Shown: positions 48,701 through 62,594, counted from the first letter of the stretch. The stretch: 64,000 nucleotides of DNA from Helochares maculicollis (GCA_033557835.1 JAWQRO010000023.1:1-64000), one strand, 5' to 3'. Translations and numbers: made by a program. The notes: generated by a model from the letters alone, not told the origin.

Positions 48701-49714
48701 TATACTTCAACTTCTTCTGTATAATTAAAGTCACATTCTAAAATGGTTTCAAAAACCAACACAGATATTTTGCATTCAGTATTACATCCACATTGTGATT
48801 TATTTGGAATTTAAGAAGTTGGCTCAATGCCAACTAATTAAATTTTTCAGGTACATAAATATCACAGAATATAAAAGAAGCAAAACTACCATTCCCTAAT
48901 GAGAGTGAGATCAGTTTGTTAATTAAGAAAATCTTGCATTCTCTTCTTACATAATCATATAACCCAGCGGTTTCAAAAAACGAATGCATTATATTGTTTA
49001 GTTGTAATTACAAAATTGCAATTGGAAAATGAAATACATAAAATATTTTCTCTATGATCGGCAATTATAAATTTTGCTAATACTGGTTTCAATTCAGCAT
49101 CTCAAATAGAAGTGCCATGAAGTACATATTATAGTAATTCTTATAGAATTTTGGGCAAGGTTCAAGCAATAGTCTAGTTGAAATCATTGCCGATTTAATG
49201 AAATATCTTTTAACTGTAAATTATACGATGTAAAAAATCAATAGTAGAAGTTAATAAGATTACAGGAACTCAACAGGTATTAAGATAGTCATTATAAAAA
49301 TACTTGCTAGTGAAGTGTGATAATCTTATACAAACAAGGAAAGTGTTTGGCATTGCTCACCTCCAGAAGCAATGTAAAACCCACTTGGAGAATACTTTGC
49401 AACATTCACTGGGCAAGAATGCTCCGTGTACGTGTCAGCGATAGCCGGATTCTGTAACACGATAAAAAAAGGAGTTAAATTTCCAAATTGTAGCGATTTT
49501 AAAGCCGGGTGTACCTCAATATTCCTAATGATAACAGAATTTCCGTTAGTGTAGAGGAAGTTTTTGCCTTTAGGATCGCCACCAAGGACCAAAGGCTGGC
49601 CCCTTTGGGTCTTGGGCAGGGTTGCGTAAACGTTTTCTATAAAGAGGAAGCACAATTGGTGGTATCTTATCGAAGAAAAATGACGGAAAAATACTTACTT
49701 AGAGAATATGACAT
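45743..49714 (-). CDS. flr: Actin-interacting protein 1 (WDR1/flare), WD40 protein
   Basis: Eight exons join in frame: 49714-49699, 49636-49515, 49451-49361, 48643-48315, 48240-47956, 46962-46258, 46057-45910 and 45852-45743, giving 601 residues (human WDR1 has 606). AIP1 binds cofilin-decorated actin filaments and speeds their disassembly. It consists of WD40 repeats forming two propellers. Diagnostic blocks: [15 protein letters not shown] near the N-terminus, [91 protein letters not shown] and [13 protein letters not shown]. The first exon encodes only MSYSL plus one base. It is transcribed away from the SLC17 gene 1.26 kb off. Confidence 0.95.
47012..47080. repeat. Fragment of a short dispersed repeat, AIP1 intron
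   Basis: Contains CATTCTCGTATTACT, AAGTATA and TGACCTCGAGATTT in the same order as at 60940-61017. It is likely a remnant of a short repeat family. Confidence 0.5.
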
Positions 49715-50972
49715 TTTGTACGATTTCTGCGAAAACACCTCTTACTTTTGGCGTTTGATCCACCTGATTTCCGGCCACCTACACGAAAAGCCGACTTGAA
49801 ACGTATTTTCTCTCAGCGAACTGTATTACATTCATAAATTTTCGCGATTTTGACGGCGAAAACTGACCGAACTACTCCCTATGAACGGTTATGTTTGCCA
49901 TATATGGTAAAAAGCGACGTTCCACTTGAAGGACGTGATTAATTCCGAGCAAATCGCAGAATGGGAAGCTTCAGACTCGCGTAGAACTCAGAAGAGTAAT
50001 GCGCAGAAAATTTGAATTAGGCGCCCATTTTCACGGGTGAGCCTTACGTATAGGCAAAATGTACATTCGTGTGGTCATCTGAAAAACTATTGTAGTTTTA
50101 ATTGCTAAAATTCAATTGATTAATTTAATTAGCTTAGATTACGCCTTCTTGTCGCTTTGGTCTCCTTGCTTTCAGTTTATTCTTCGTTTTTTGACTATAT
50201 AAATATTTAAATTCATCGTTTTTGTCTTGACATTAGTGCATGTCCTAAACCAACTCTTCAATGCTTGAAATATCGCTTCAATGGTATGAAATAGCTTTTC
50301 AATGGTCAGAAATATCTTTTCAATTGTCGAAAATAAATATCTCGTTGGTTTTACCTCTTCGTCTAATAAGGGGCCGATTAATCAAAATTGATGATTTGTT
50401 AAATTCCTTCTAGAGTTGGCTAAGTAAAACTGCCTTTTTATTACTCCTCTGATGTGTAAACAGAATTTCGCTCTAACCTTAAGCTAACATTTACTGAATG
50501 AGCAGCGTATATAGCTTAGGTGAATTCACAAAATAATTATATAAATATTGTAATAACTTATAAAGAGCGTCGAACACGTCGAAATAAGTTAGATTCGTAT
50601 TCTTGAATTTGAAATTGCCCCGTGATGAGCAAAATGTCAATGCGTAAATGTCTCTTCTTCTTGTTTACACGTTCGATATCTGAGCAGCATGATTTTGGCA
50701 TATCAGCTGTTATCCCTTCCAGTTATCTCTTAACATTTGACATTTCTCATTGTGGGAGTAAATAAAACTTAAGAAATCACACAGGATTTTTGTTTATTTA
50801 CAGAAAAGTATCAACGAACAGCATCTTCCGCATTTTTATCTCGTCTGTTGCATAAAAATTATCAAATTGAGTTCAATTCATTTATGCAACAATAATTATG
50901 AGTCACATTACAGTAATCCTTTGTGTGTTTTAAGGTTTTTAGCATAGATAATTTTTACTATCTTACATTGAG
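49715..50972. promoter_or_regulatory. Head-to-head intergenic region, AIP1 / SLC17
   Basis: 1.26 kb between divergent starts. It carries a four-copy 21-bp minisatellite (50257-50340). The AIP1-proximal 300 bases are relatively GC-rich. No defined core promoter element was identified. Confidence 0.45.
50257..50340. repeat. Four-copy 20-21-bp minisatellite
   Basis: Four successive units beginning TTCAAT(G/T), such as TTCAATGGTATGAAATAGC and TTCAATGGTCAGAAATATC, within the AIP1/SLC17 intergenic region. Confidence 0.75.
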
Positions 50973-53900
50973 ATGCAGGCCGACGACCAGGTTTCAATTA
51001 ATAACGATGAAAGTGGTAGTGAAGACGAAAATTTTGAGGACGAAGACGAGCTGACGAGGATTGTTCCACCACAAGGTAAAGTTACCATCAGTTTATTTGT
51101 TTATAGTCTTCCTGCTTATTGTTTACTTTATCAGCTATTGAAATATCACTCATACAATTAGCATTACACCCACATTCTCAGGTACGAACGCTATTTTACT
51201 TTTTAAACAGATTATCAGTAGTAAATGCGAAGTTATGTATGAACTTGAAACTTTGTTGGGTGATGTGAGTGTGATACGAAATGGTAATTTCTTTGGAACT
51301 CTATGTTACACTTCATTACAATAGAAAAATTGTTCATATCAAGTAGTCTTCAGACACTATTAGTGACATGTTGACATTTGTCAAATTTGACCAATCACTC
51401 TTGAGTTTTTAAAGATTCTTTACACCGATTGGTTAATTTTAGAAATATAGTGCTATGAATGAGTCCATTGACTTACAAAGTGTTGGTTCTATAACCATAG
51501 TCCAATAAAAGATTTAAGTGGTTGTTTCTTAACTCGTATGTGACTTTCATGATTTTTCCTCTTATTGGATAGAAACTCTATGTGATAAAATTGTGGTTCA
51601 CTATTTTGTCTTCATGAATTTGGTCTAACAAGTTTGTATTAGCTTAGCATGTTTCGAAGTAATATTTCAACTTGCCATGCAGTTGATTACACCATGATTC
51701 ATTGCTTCAAAAGAGATGAACTATCGCATTACATATGGTTGGAAATTGCTGATATAACACTAAGAGTATATTACTTTGTATACATCCAAATAATTGATAT
51801 TGAATGTAACTTGCCAACATGATTTTTTTACATACAAATTGAATAATAAATCAAACACTTGTAATATAACGCAAATAGCACATGTGTAAATCATTTACAC
51901 AATATATATTAAAACTAAACAATATAAATTACTTCATCACCACAATACCAATCACAATTCAATACATATTTGTTGCTGTTGCCAGCACATCTACAAGCCT
52001 TAAGCCTTTTCAATCCATGTTGTCATTTACAATTCTAGTATTTGTTTTCATTGTTGTTGCAGTTGAAGACACAAAACAATGCTTAAAGTCGAGGCATATA
52101 TTAGGCATCTTAGGCTTTTTAGGGTTCGCCAATGTTTACGCAATGAGAGTCAATTTATCAGTAGCGATAGTAGCCATGGTCAACAGCACCACACCAGCAC
52201 TAAGCCCAAATGAAAGTCTGTTTGACCATTGCCCACTGCCTAATATAACCAACACAACTGTTCCAACGGTAAACTTGCAACCAACATCAACACTGCCCTA
52301 ATTACAAAATCCTTTCTTTTATTTAGAGAGCTGGAGAATTCAACTGGGATGAGGCGAAACAAGGCATTGTATTGGGATCATTTTTCTATGGATACGTGCT
52401 CACCCAAATACCTGGTGGACGCTTCGCCGAAAAACTCGGTGGAAAATTAATTTTTGGAGTGGGAGTTCTCATGACGGCCATTTTTACACTATTGAGTCCA
52501 ATTGCAGCTCGAATCAACTTTCCGCTGTTTATAATCGTGCGGGTGCTCGAAGGGATGGGAGAGGGGGTGACATTTCCGGCTATGCATGCCATGCTGGCTA
52601 GGTGGATCCCGCCGCTTGAACGGAGCAAATTTGCTGCATATGTTTATGCCGGCTCGAATTTCGGTACTGTTGTATCTATGCCTCTGTCTGGCTGGCTCTG
52701 TTCACTTGAGTTAGATGGAGGGTGGCCTTTAGCGTTTTACATTTTCGGCATTTTGGGTATTATTTGGTTCATCTTTTGGGCTCTTTTGGTTTATGATACG
52801 CCATCCTCACACCCTAGGATATGCCGGCAGGAGCAGGCCTACATTTTAGCCAGTATAGGACCTCAGGTGAGTTGGCATGCCATAAATATTAACATATTGT
52901 TTTATCTTTATTTTATCAACGTTTAAGGAAGTTACTATAACGAATAGATTTAAAATAACAAATGAAAGTGCATTATTCAAAACTGATAAGAATAGATACT
53001 AATACACATAATTTTACGCTACTATTTATTAGAATTCACATAATTGTTGCACTTATATTTCATTTTTATTTACTAAATTTTCGTCAATATCATGTACACG
53101 AATTCTTCTTGCAGGACGATGATGATAAAGGCCCAATCCCATGGGGAAAAATGTTCAAATGTGTACCACTATGGGCCATTCTTGTAACTCAGTGTGGAGC
53201 TTCTTGGGCCTTCTACACCCAGCTAACAGAACTTCCCACTTATATGAGTCAAATTTTACATTTTGATATACAACAGGTAATTTGATAAATTCGCTTATGA
53301 AAAAACTACACTTCTATGAGCAGCAAATTCATTTAGATAAATAATTCTTACAGAATGCAATATTATCAGCCCTGCCATATCTAACCAGCTGGTTCTACGG
53401 AATTGTAAACAGTATTTTTGCCGATTGGCTGCTTGCCAAAGGATATCTATCGCTGTCAACTTCTTATAAGCTATTCAATTCCATAAGTAAGTTGGGATAA
53501 ATATAAATTGAGAATTGCATTTTTAATATTTTTGCTTTGCTATTATAGGTAGCATCCTTCCATCCCTCGGCCTATTGGGCGTGGCCTGGCTAGGCTGTGA
53601 TAAACTAGGTATTCAAATTATGTTTTCCGGCCTGGGTGCATTTGCCGGCGCTGTTTATGCTGGCAATCAGATGAATCACATTGCGTTAAGTCCCAAATAT
53701 GCTGGGACTATGTATGGAATTACAAATGCAGCATCAAACATCTGTGGCTTTGCAGCTCCTTATGCAATCGGTTTGATTATTAATGGAAAGGTAAGACATG
53801 TTTTTCACAAATCTCCTTTTTCCTATGAGCAAAATATTTTTTTTGTGAAGTGAAGCTTGAAAAATACATTTCTTTAAAAAAAAGCAAGGAAAACCCAATG

Positions 53901-54242
53901 TTTTTTTTAGTTTTGTGCAATTTGATGAAATCGACTAAAAAATTCATGTTTTCCTTTTTTTTCATCATTTTCTAATTATATGGTAATCAAAGCTTAAAAT
54001 CATTGTCATCAAGTTAAATATTGTTTTTAGAAAATTTAAACTGATACATTTAATTACACGCCATGATGTTAATGTTTACTACGTACAAGCTCCGATTATT
54101 TTAGGAAACCTTGGGTCAATGGGCCATAGTCTTTTACTTGGCAGCAGGGATAAACATCGGTGCTAACTTGTTTTACGTGGCTTTTGCCAGCGCTAGGGAG
54201 CAGCCCTGGTCACGGTCACAACGGCTGAGCAACCTTAACTGA
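50973..54242 (+). CDS. SLC17-family anion transporter, sialin-like
   Basis: Seven exons join in frame: 50973-51075, 52063-52268, 52327-52866, 53115-53276, 53354-53486, 53549-53790 and 54105-54242, giving 507 residues. This is a major-facilitator protein of the SLC17 group (sialin, vesicular glutamate and phosphate transporters), which moves organic anions with H+ or Na+. Seen: an acidic cytosolic N-terminus, the first membrane span with GFANVYAMRVNLSVAIVAMV, a glycosylation-rich loop (NSTT, NESL, NITNTT), then GSFFYGYVLTQIPGGRFAEK, VRVLEGMGEGVTFPAMHAM and RWIPPLERSK, which are SLC17 signatures. Later spans include QCGASWAFYTQLTELPTYM and GITNAASNICGFAAPYAIG. The C-terminus is short. Sequence alone does not give the substrate. 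The 987-base first intron shows nothing unusual. Confidence 0.92.
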
Positions 54243-55303
54243 CAGGCACTTTATTTAGCCATGTTGGTGGATACTTGATGCTGTAAAGGGCTCCAAATAT
54301 ATTTTATAAGTGCAACCAAAGTATAATTCGCCAACTTTACCGCATCAATATTAAAAATGTGAGTAACAAAATATCAAATCCGACCAACAGATAAGTGGCA
54401 TTTCAAAACTTAGGGAATTTTTCAACCAGTAATAGCCAATACATTAATTTCACGGACTCAAAAGGGAAATTACTATTGTTAATTTTGATTTTATCACGTA
54501 TATACATATGTGACTTGATAATTAATTGAACACACAGGGTATTGTGATATCAATTTGACCTACGCATTTAAGTTTTATGTAATGATTATCAGTTTACAAG
54601 TAGTATAAGCTTTAAAAATCTTAATAGGAAGGTAGTTTTTGGACATGTATGTAATATTCCCAAAAATCTCCTACAAAAATGTGATCTAATTTTTATAGTT
54701 CGATATTAAGTATATAGTAAAATATTTATTTTATCTCTACAGGCAAGTAGATTTTTCAGTTTTGATAATCTATCCAATTGTTTTATATCTTTAATGCTTT
54801 TTTAATGAAAAATTATGATTACAAATAGTTTTACAAAATGTGCACCGAAATAAACCAGTATTTATGTATTTTCCAAGCTAAGACATTGTTTTTTGAGCAA
54901 GCCAGTCTGTTTTAGCTGTAAAATTGTAAATATAATTAAAAAGACAAACATGTAGATTGTATGTAATTTTATATGCAATTAAAATATATTGTTAATTATT
55001 GAAACCGTCATTTGTCCCAAAGCAGCCTTTATTGAACAATGCAAATGAGGAAGTGGCAATTGTTTTGTATTTATGGGGAAATGAACGAAAAATCGCCAAT
55101 CGTAAGTAATAAAAGATTTATTAAATAACATATAAATTAATAATAAAGTTGAATATAAATATGGAAAAAGTCTAGCCTTTTTATCTTTGGTAAACAGTAC
55201 TAATTAAAAACATTTTCGCTTTATATCTAATAATAGATAGTTAATAATAATGTAAAATTCTTTGTATCCTTCCTTTATAGATTTATTTCTTTCTTTATAA
55301 ACT
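54243..55303. other. Intergenic between convergent SLC17 and septin genes
   Basis: 3' flanks of both genes. A minus-strand AATAAA at 55282-55287 serves the septin. Nothing else is recognised. Confidence 0.5.
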
Positions 55304-58300
55304 CTACACATCGATAATACTGTCATGTTTCTTGTTGTCTTGAGCTGTGGCCGTTAGTTTCTCTTGCATTTGCTTCAGCATGTCTTGCATTCGACGTATC
55401 TGAAAACGAAGTTACATTTTGGTTATAATTGTTGCTTTTAAAATGAACTCTATTGAGGTAAGTTTTTGACTTATGATTTATATGCACAGTACTTATTTCT
55501 TTGTTTAATTTTTCAAGCATGCCATGGTAATACTTATGTTTTAAGAAACAATGTCATTTCATTTTAAATTGGCTCCTTAAATTTCTTCATGAAAAATGGA
55601 AATAAAGTGAGTGATAGAACAATGAGGCAGTTTTGCTTGGTAATCAATTGAAAATTTTGTGAAAATGGTCCAGATTTGACCAGTTACCTACTTTTACCTG
55701 TACAGATGATTGGTAAGTTTAATATTTTTATCTATATCTCAAAATTGAATGTTGTAATGCCGGTATGATGCTGACCTGCCAGGCTACTATTCATTTAAAG
55801 TTGAAGACTTCTTACCTCTTCGTCTTTCTGCAGCAAAAGTCTATCAGTCTCTGATATATCAACGTCATAAGGTACAGAGTCTCTCTTCAGCTTCCCTCGT
55901 TCTCGCATCGCATGTTGCGAAATCTGGGAGATGCATTGTGCCCTGAAGTTTTCATAATGGACGTCTTCCGTTACGTCCTTCAGATCCTGCATATGTGTGG
56001 AAATTAGCATAGTTCTTAACTTAATGAAATCGCTGTGTTTTGGATTTTCCACATCAACCACGCCCCAAGGATATTGGCGTCCTCGGACTTTCTTCCCGGC
56101 CACTTCTAAAGTCGCATTGCTGCCTACTACAGCGAAAGGAATACTCGCTTTCATCTCCCGATCTTGCTCTTTGAAATCCTCGTCTTCATCGCTTCCGCAC
56201 TCAGGAAATTCGTACATCTAAAAAGTAGTTTCACTTGATCAAACTGCACTTTGTATTTGGTATAGCAAGTATTTATTCAAATATATTCGTTTGTTTGATA
56301 AGTAATGTCCAATTTTTGTATGCACACATGTTTAGTTCAAGGTGTAGTTCTGTTAGACCGATTATTATTTCAATTGTCACCTTTGAGTACAGATTTATAC
56401 TATCTGCAAGTAATATAGAGGGAATTGTCATTAATTTCATTATGTACATTATATCCATTAAAATGACAAGAGTAAAGAGTATTTAGCATTTTTAAGTCTA
56501 ATAGGGCAATAATGGAAGAAACTTGTGTTTGGTAAAGATGCAATAAATGTAAGAAAGTCTCCAAGGTGGTTCTCGATAATGCATATTGATAATTGTCGAG
56601 CTGATTGTCTTGTTGTCAAGAACGATGACGTGTTAAACATTAATTGAAGCCAATCCAAAATTAAGGAGTTTAGAAAGTGGATTCTTAGTAAACAAATCGA
56701 AAACCAAATCCTTGGTTTTTTTTGCTCTTCCAGATGGTGGGTTCGGAGTCCCGTTCTTCGGCTTAGCTCGTCTATGCACTTTTGTCTCTCGCCAGTATTT
56801 AAACATCTACCATTGTTTTCCCTTTTTCTTCCACTTAGCTTTTCATCTGGTTTAGACATCCTGCATGTTTCGTATCATCAATTTCTTTTTTGTTCTTCCA
56901 TATCGACTATTTTTTTACTGATCTGCCAAATTCCGTTCTTGTCAAATGTCCGTATCAGCTCAATTAAGTCTTCTAGCCCATCCCAAAGACTAAACGGAGG
57001 AGTGACATTTTTTGGAGACATTGCCTAAATTGCACAGGTAACTAATAAGGATTTCTAAAGTGATAAAAATAGGGGATAAATATGTTTTTATCGACTCGTC
57101 TCAAAAACAAAAAGCTACAAACATGAAAATTTAAATTTTGGTATCTTCGCTCAAAATGAAGAGACCAGTATTAGTATGTTTAAAAAAATATATTTTCTGA
57201 AGGGGCAAAGGGGAGTTAGAATGTTTCTTCTAGAGACAGTTATATCTCAAAACAATTGATTCTATTTGTAGAATTCCATTGTTTATTATCCTACAAGAGC
57301 TAAGAAACACGAGTGTCAATTTTTCGAACTTTCACTATACAACGCAGTGAGAGGTGATTTAAAATTTATGTTACGGCATTTAATTTCATTACTGGCCGGA
57401 ATTTAGTTTGTTTCAGGTGCGTCAAAATGCAAACATTTGTATATGGTAACGTAGCGCTCATTCTGTTAGCACTAGAATTTTGAAGCGGCAGGAAATAGAT
57501 AGTATTTTATAATAAATCAATTGTATAAATGTTAATTTGGCAAGAAATCCAAAGTCAAACTACATGATTTTTCATCGCAACATAGAAGTGGTAAGCACCA
57601 TATTTAATTTTCAAGGCGCATTAGAAAGCAGATGTTATACTTACTTGTATCTCGTTATCTCTAATGTCGTTCAAAATATTTTGCTTGAGCCGTTGGACTT
57701 CAGCAGCAGTTAGAGTATCAGCTTTTGCTATAACGACAACTATGTTGACTTTCCGGTGCAGTCGTTTCATGAGTTCCAGATCCATTTGCCGTAAGCTGTG
57801 GCCCCAAGGTGGTACGAAGTACAAACAGCAATGAACCCTATTGTCCTGAATGTTCCTCCGGTTCAAGCCACTCTCATCTGTGAAGTACTGCCGAAACTGC
57901 TCGTCGATATAGCTAACGCATACTTTCCAGCTGTCTTCACAATTAACAGCATCGCCAAATCCAGGAGTATCGATGATGGTCAATCTCAACTTTACACCCC
58001 TCTCTTCGATTTCCATTGTTTTCTTTTCGATGTTAGTTGTTTTCTCAATTCGATCACATACATCAGGTATTTTCCTGCTTTTGTACAAGTCTTCTAGGAA
58101 GAGGCTGTTGATGAGCGTCGATTTGCCTAAACCAGATTCACCTACTACCATCAATGTGAAGTCAAAGCCTCTCTTCACTGATTTTCGATGTACTTGGTCA
58201 GGGAGTGTGGCAAATCCAATATAATCTCTATCACCTTTATCTACAAATTTGCATAGTGTTTAATTGTTATGATTTGCTTTCATGCTTGCACATATAGAAT

Positions 58301-58738
58301 AAATACACATTTTGCATTGAAGCGCCGCTTTTTACAGCATTAAGAACAACAAACAAAGTGTGAGACGAAAATATACAAGGGTGTAAAATTTTGTTACAGA
58401 CAAGTTTAAATTTAGTAAAAAAGTTGGTTTCTTAATTATAGAACCCTGTAGATCTAACAGCGCTATCTTTTGAGGCGTCACGCAACGAACCATTTCACAT
58501 TATAAGAACAGTAATCAATGCTAATTTTATTTTGAATTTAGATAAGTGTCTGTAATGGATATCTCTTAGGTATAGACAATTTAAAATTAGAATGAAACTC
58601 AATTTGCATTGCAACGCTCTATATAGAGTCAGGTTTAAAAGCAAAGTCATGCCTATTATCCAATTATCAGTAAGAGCGCATAAAACAATGGGCGTAAAAA
58701 GCAATTAAAATAGGCAAACAACAGTTTTTACCTGACAT
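55304..58738 (-). CDS. Sep1: Septin, Sep1 (SEPT2-group) orthologue
   Basis: Four exons join in frame: 58738-58732 (only ATG TCA G), 58240-57645, 56217-55816 and 55399-55304, giving 366 residues (Drosophila Sep1 has 361). Septins are GTP-binding proteins that assemble into hetero-oligomeric filaments at the cell cortex and cytokinetic ring. P-loop GESGLGKS (36-43), switch II DTPGFG (93-98) and the AKAD specificity motif are intact. A basic membrane-binding stretch ([10 protein letters not shown]) precedes the GTPase domain. The septin-unique element carries [14 protein letters not shown] and the [11 protein letters not shown] block. The C-terminus is a short coiled coil ([15 protein letters not shown]). 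The seven-base first coding exon follows from phase and from the strong similarity of the joined N-terminus to Sep1. Confidence 0.95.
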
Positions 58739-60939
58739 GTTGTCGGGGTCTTAATGATAGTCGCAGGCTGGTCTACACTATACTGGAGTTTGAATAAACA
58801 CCGGCTTGCCTCTTAGATCATGTTTGTATGAGTTTCTGGTGTTGTATTTCGCGTTTGATAAGATAAACTAGGCGCAGGTGGGTGAAACTAGCGACTCGGT
58901 TAGTTTTGTTGTTGCCTTTCTGTCAGAAATTCACTAATCGGAGGGTAGTAAACACTTCCCTGTGGGTGTAGTACGTTTTCGCGATCAATAAATTGCTAAC
59001 CCCCGCGGGTTTTTTGAATTTCACACCCTTACGAAGCGCTCGAGTGGTGGGGCGCCCAAGCTGCAGCGCCTGCTTGATGCTGCCTCTTTGCGCGCCTACT
59101 GCGATTCAATGGAAGCATTATTTGAAATTTTATTGTTGCTTCCTTTCCGTCTTGTCCTCGTTTGTTAGAGTTTTTTGCGGTTTTATAACTCTACAAGTTA
59201 ATCTGTATGCGCATCACGGTAGCCTGGTCTAATTTCGAATTATTCCACGTAGTTAGAGGCTTACAAAAATGTCATATATGCACATGTCTGCATCTAACAA
59301 TGCATAAACTACATGCTTTAATCCCATTCTCTGCCTCTACTACGTAGTAAGGCGCATAGAATATACATATCTAGGAATTTTCATAGAGTTTTGTATATTT
59401 TGATGTCGTTATGATGAGAAATGGTTTATTCAATATAAGATTTCCTGTTTCTTGGAAGCGAAAGTCTATGAAATGTGATAGCGCAAAGTTTTCTGGTGCT
59501 GCATTTGTTTGTCACAATGGATTAGACGACAGAGCAGGACAGTATCATTTTTCTAGTACTTGTCTTATTGTTTTCTGCAAAAAAATTAACTTCAACTAAA
59601 AAAATGAAAATGTAAAAAAAGGCCTTTGCTTACAAAATGCATGTTATTCTCCGTTCTTTGAAGTTGGACTACTAATGCGACATGTTGAAAATTAACTAAT
59701 AATAATTTAAGCTGCATTAGTGCAAAAAATATATTATATAAATTTATAAAAAATTAAAATGGCCATTTTGGTGAAAAACCGACAAGAACCTTGATTTAAA
59801 AAATTGTAGGTGTACTCGTGCGCTGAATATTTTGTCTCAAACGTCAGTATTTAGCACAATTTTAATAATACTGAATGTTAAAAAAATATTTTTTTAAACT
59901 GTCATTTTAGAGCCAATGGAGCGGAAATTTCAATGTACTTTAGGTCTCTTTGTTCCGGTATCACTGTAACATAAATACAGACACAATGAATTTCTTTTTG
60001 CCACTCACTCCCATGCAGAAATGTAAAAGATAGCAACTTTAGATACAACTTGCTTTGAATACTGAATTTTTGTAAGTGCTATTTCTATATTCGCAAGTAC
60101 TATTTGTATATTCGCAAATAGATAGCTTGACTCATCGATAATATATATTTTTCATTATATTTACGAACATATAAACGTTTATCAGTACGTATATCAGGTG
60201 CATATTTTAACTATTTTTATTAGCGTAATAAAGTAAATACGTAGCAATTGCGATCCGTCATTTGCATAATGATATAGTTACGCAGATGAATAAAATTATC
60301 TTTATTATACATTGTGAAAAGTGGAATGACGGAAAGGGTTGGGCTATACTGGATAGAATTCAAACTATTTGTATCAACTTTTATGCAGCTACAATGTTTT
60401 ATAGTGCTGAACTCTCAATGCAATGTAAAAACGAATGATCAAAACACAGAAAACATAATAAAAGGCCAAACACGACTAATTATTTTACTAACAGCTCAAT
60501 AATCATAAAAGCCATGAAAACAAATGACAACTGAACTGTCATTTTTAACCTACAAGCGTTAGTTATTGTTATTAAAGCTTGGCGTTAAAAAATTACAGCT
60601 AAAACTCTATACAAGTGCAAGCGAGAAAATAAGTTGACGATTAGACATGAGGAAAAGAATAAAATCCATCTAAAAGTAAGAAATTTATTTGTTTCTCTTA
60701 TATCTTTGTAATTATCGTTGTTAAAAGTTGACGCTTAAAAGTTTTTCTAAACTAACAATTGACCATACTGTCGATCTCGAATTTCACTCATCATAATATT
60801 GTTCATGATGCAATCTACGGTTTGCTCCCTGGTGTTCATCCCAATTTTAATGATTTACAATTGTATCTGATTTTATCGTTTGCGCCAGACGCTTATCGTG
60901 AATCAAACTATAACCTATTTATGTTTTGTAGTGATTTTA
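58739..60939. other. Septin 5' flank and AT-rich intergenic sequence
   Basis: 58780-59230 is GC-richer and CG-containing, a likely septin promoter and upstream 5' UTR exon area. Beyond it the sequence is AT-rich with only short chance frames. I see no gene. Confidence 0.4.
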
Positions 60940-61017
60940 CATTCCCGTATTACTATAAAAAGTATAGTAAAGGGAAGGTATTGGGATCATAAAAAAATTT
61001 GACCTCGAGATTTTGAC
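60940..61017. repeat. Fragment of a short dispersed repeat, second copy
   Basis: Contains CATTCCCGTATTACT, AAGTATA and TGACCTCGAGATTT in the same order as in the AIP1 intron at 47012-47080. It may extend to about 61270, past a TGTCTGTACATTTGTGCG stretch. Confidence 0.5.
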
Positions 61018-61539
61018 GGATCTCCAAGATTTTAGTGCCCCTGAATACATTTTGACCATTTTTGGCATGTTGTCTGTACATTTGTGCGTGTGTCTATCTC
61101 TAAACACGATAGCGGTCAGAATGTTTGAGACGGAGCGAAGAAATTTGGTGTACGGCTATTATCGCAAAAACTTAAATCTGTATCAACTTTTTAGGTATGT
61201 AGGACTATTGGAAGTACCTGTTTACCTACATGGTTTTGAATTTGTTTCAAGTAAACTATGCGTATAAAACGAGTTATTGGTTACAGGCTTTAAAGACACT
61301 AAAAACATCTTATATATGAAGTTTCAAGGCCAAAGAAGCGGACTTTTTATTGAAAACTTTTTTTACAAAAATTGCAGTTTTTTAACAATATTTTCGCCTG
61401 TGAGGCTGCAGAATGAAAAATTACCGTGAATAAGGCACTTATGCATAGTTTTAATTCAATTATCGAGCCTAAAATTAGCAAAAATCAAAATTAAAAAATA
61501 ATTATCACCATTTAATATCACAGTAACTTATGGTAAATA

Positions 61540-62594
61540 CGAGGTGTGTTCAATAAGTATCGCGAATTTTCGCGGGTTACGTATATTCGATTTTCGATTT
61601 TTTTGTGGCGTTATGTTGGCACTCATGTCTCTCACTTATACCGACAAATTAGGCCATTTTGAATTTTCAGTCAATTGTTGACAGCTGCTTTGTTTACACG
61701 TGTTTTGGCTCGTCTTCGATTTTTACCTATTCAACAAAATGGATCAAAGAACCTGTATCAAGTTTTGTGTGAAAAACGAAATTAAGTGCGCGGATGCATA
61801 CCGAATGTTGACTGTGGCATACGGAGAAGCTACCTTGGACCGAAGCAACGTTTATCGGTGGTACAAAATGTTCTCAGAAGGCCGAGAAGATGTGAACGAC
61901 GAAGAGCGTGTCGGACGCCTGAGCACTTCAACAACAGACGAAACAATTGATGAAGTGAAGAAAATTGTATTGGCCAATCGTCGAATCACCGTTAGAGAAA
62001 TTGCTGAGGACCTAGACATATCGATTGGCTCGTGCCATTCGATTTTTATCAATGATTTGGGCATGAGAGCAGTCGTCGCGAAATTCGTACCAAAATTGCT
62101 CAATTTCGACCAAAAACAGCTTCGCATGAAAATTGTTAATGAGCTGTTGGACTCTGTCCGCGACGACCAGAGGGTCATAACTGGTGACGAATCGTGGGTT
62201 TACGGTTATGACGTGGAAACCAAAGCTCAATCATTTCGTTCATCATTTTGCTCGTGCGCGACTTTTTGGCCAAAAACAACACACTAATGATGTCGCAGCC
62301 ACCATATTCCTCAGATATGACCCCCTGTGACTTTTCTTGTTTCCGAAACTAAAGAGGCCCATGAAAGGACTACGCTACCTTAATATTGACGAGATAAAGA
62401 TGGCATCGAAGGAGGAGCTGAACAAGATAAAGAAAAATGATTTTTTTAAGTGCTTCGAAAATTGGAAAAAACGTTGGCACAAGTGTATAATATCTCATAG
62501 AAATTACTTTGAAGGGGACAAAATAGATATTCATAAATAAATAAATAATTTTTGAAAAAACCCAAAATTCGTGATACTTTTTGAACACACCTCG
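61540..62594 (+). mobile_element. Internally deleted mariner element
   Basis: Inverted ends start CGAGGTGTGTTCAA and match over about 30 bases (61540 onward, and the reverse complement ending at 62594). TA duplications lie at 61538-61539 and 62595-62596. The length is 1055 bases. The transposase starts at 61739 but its middle is missing: the protein runs to YGYDVETKAQS and then joins sequence from much later in the gene. The second catalytic Asp region is absent, so the copy cannot transpose itself but could be mobilised in trans. Confidence 0.92.
61739..62539 (+). pseudogene. Mariner transposase with internal deletion
   Basis: The N-terminal part (from MDQRTCIKFCVKN) has an intact helix-turn-helix DNA-binding domain and VITGDESWVYGYDVET with the first catalytic Asp. 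After about residue 165 a deletion removes the HDN region. The frame then stops at 62287. The C-terminus resumes in another frame, with DMTPCDF, FPKLKRPMKGLRYL and KRWHKCIISHRNYFEGDKID. The N-terminal DNA-binding part could still be expressed, in principle as a repressor-like fragment. Confidence 0.85.

Noticed and set aside
58993..59232. Plus-strand 79-codon frame in the septin 5' flank
   Set aside because: GC-rich promoter-like sequence; no family match and no splice context.
60759..61267. Two plus-strand frames of 77 and 84 codons
   Set aside because: They overlap a dispersed repeat fragment and show no recognisable protein features.
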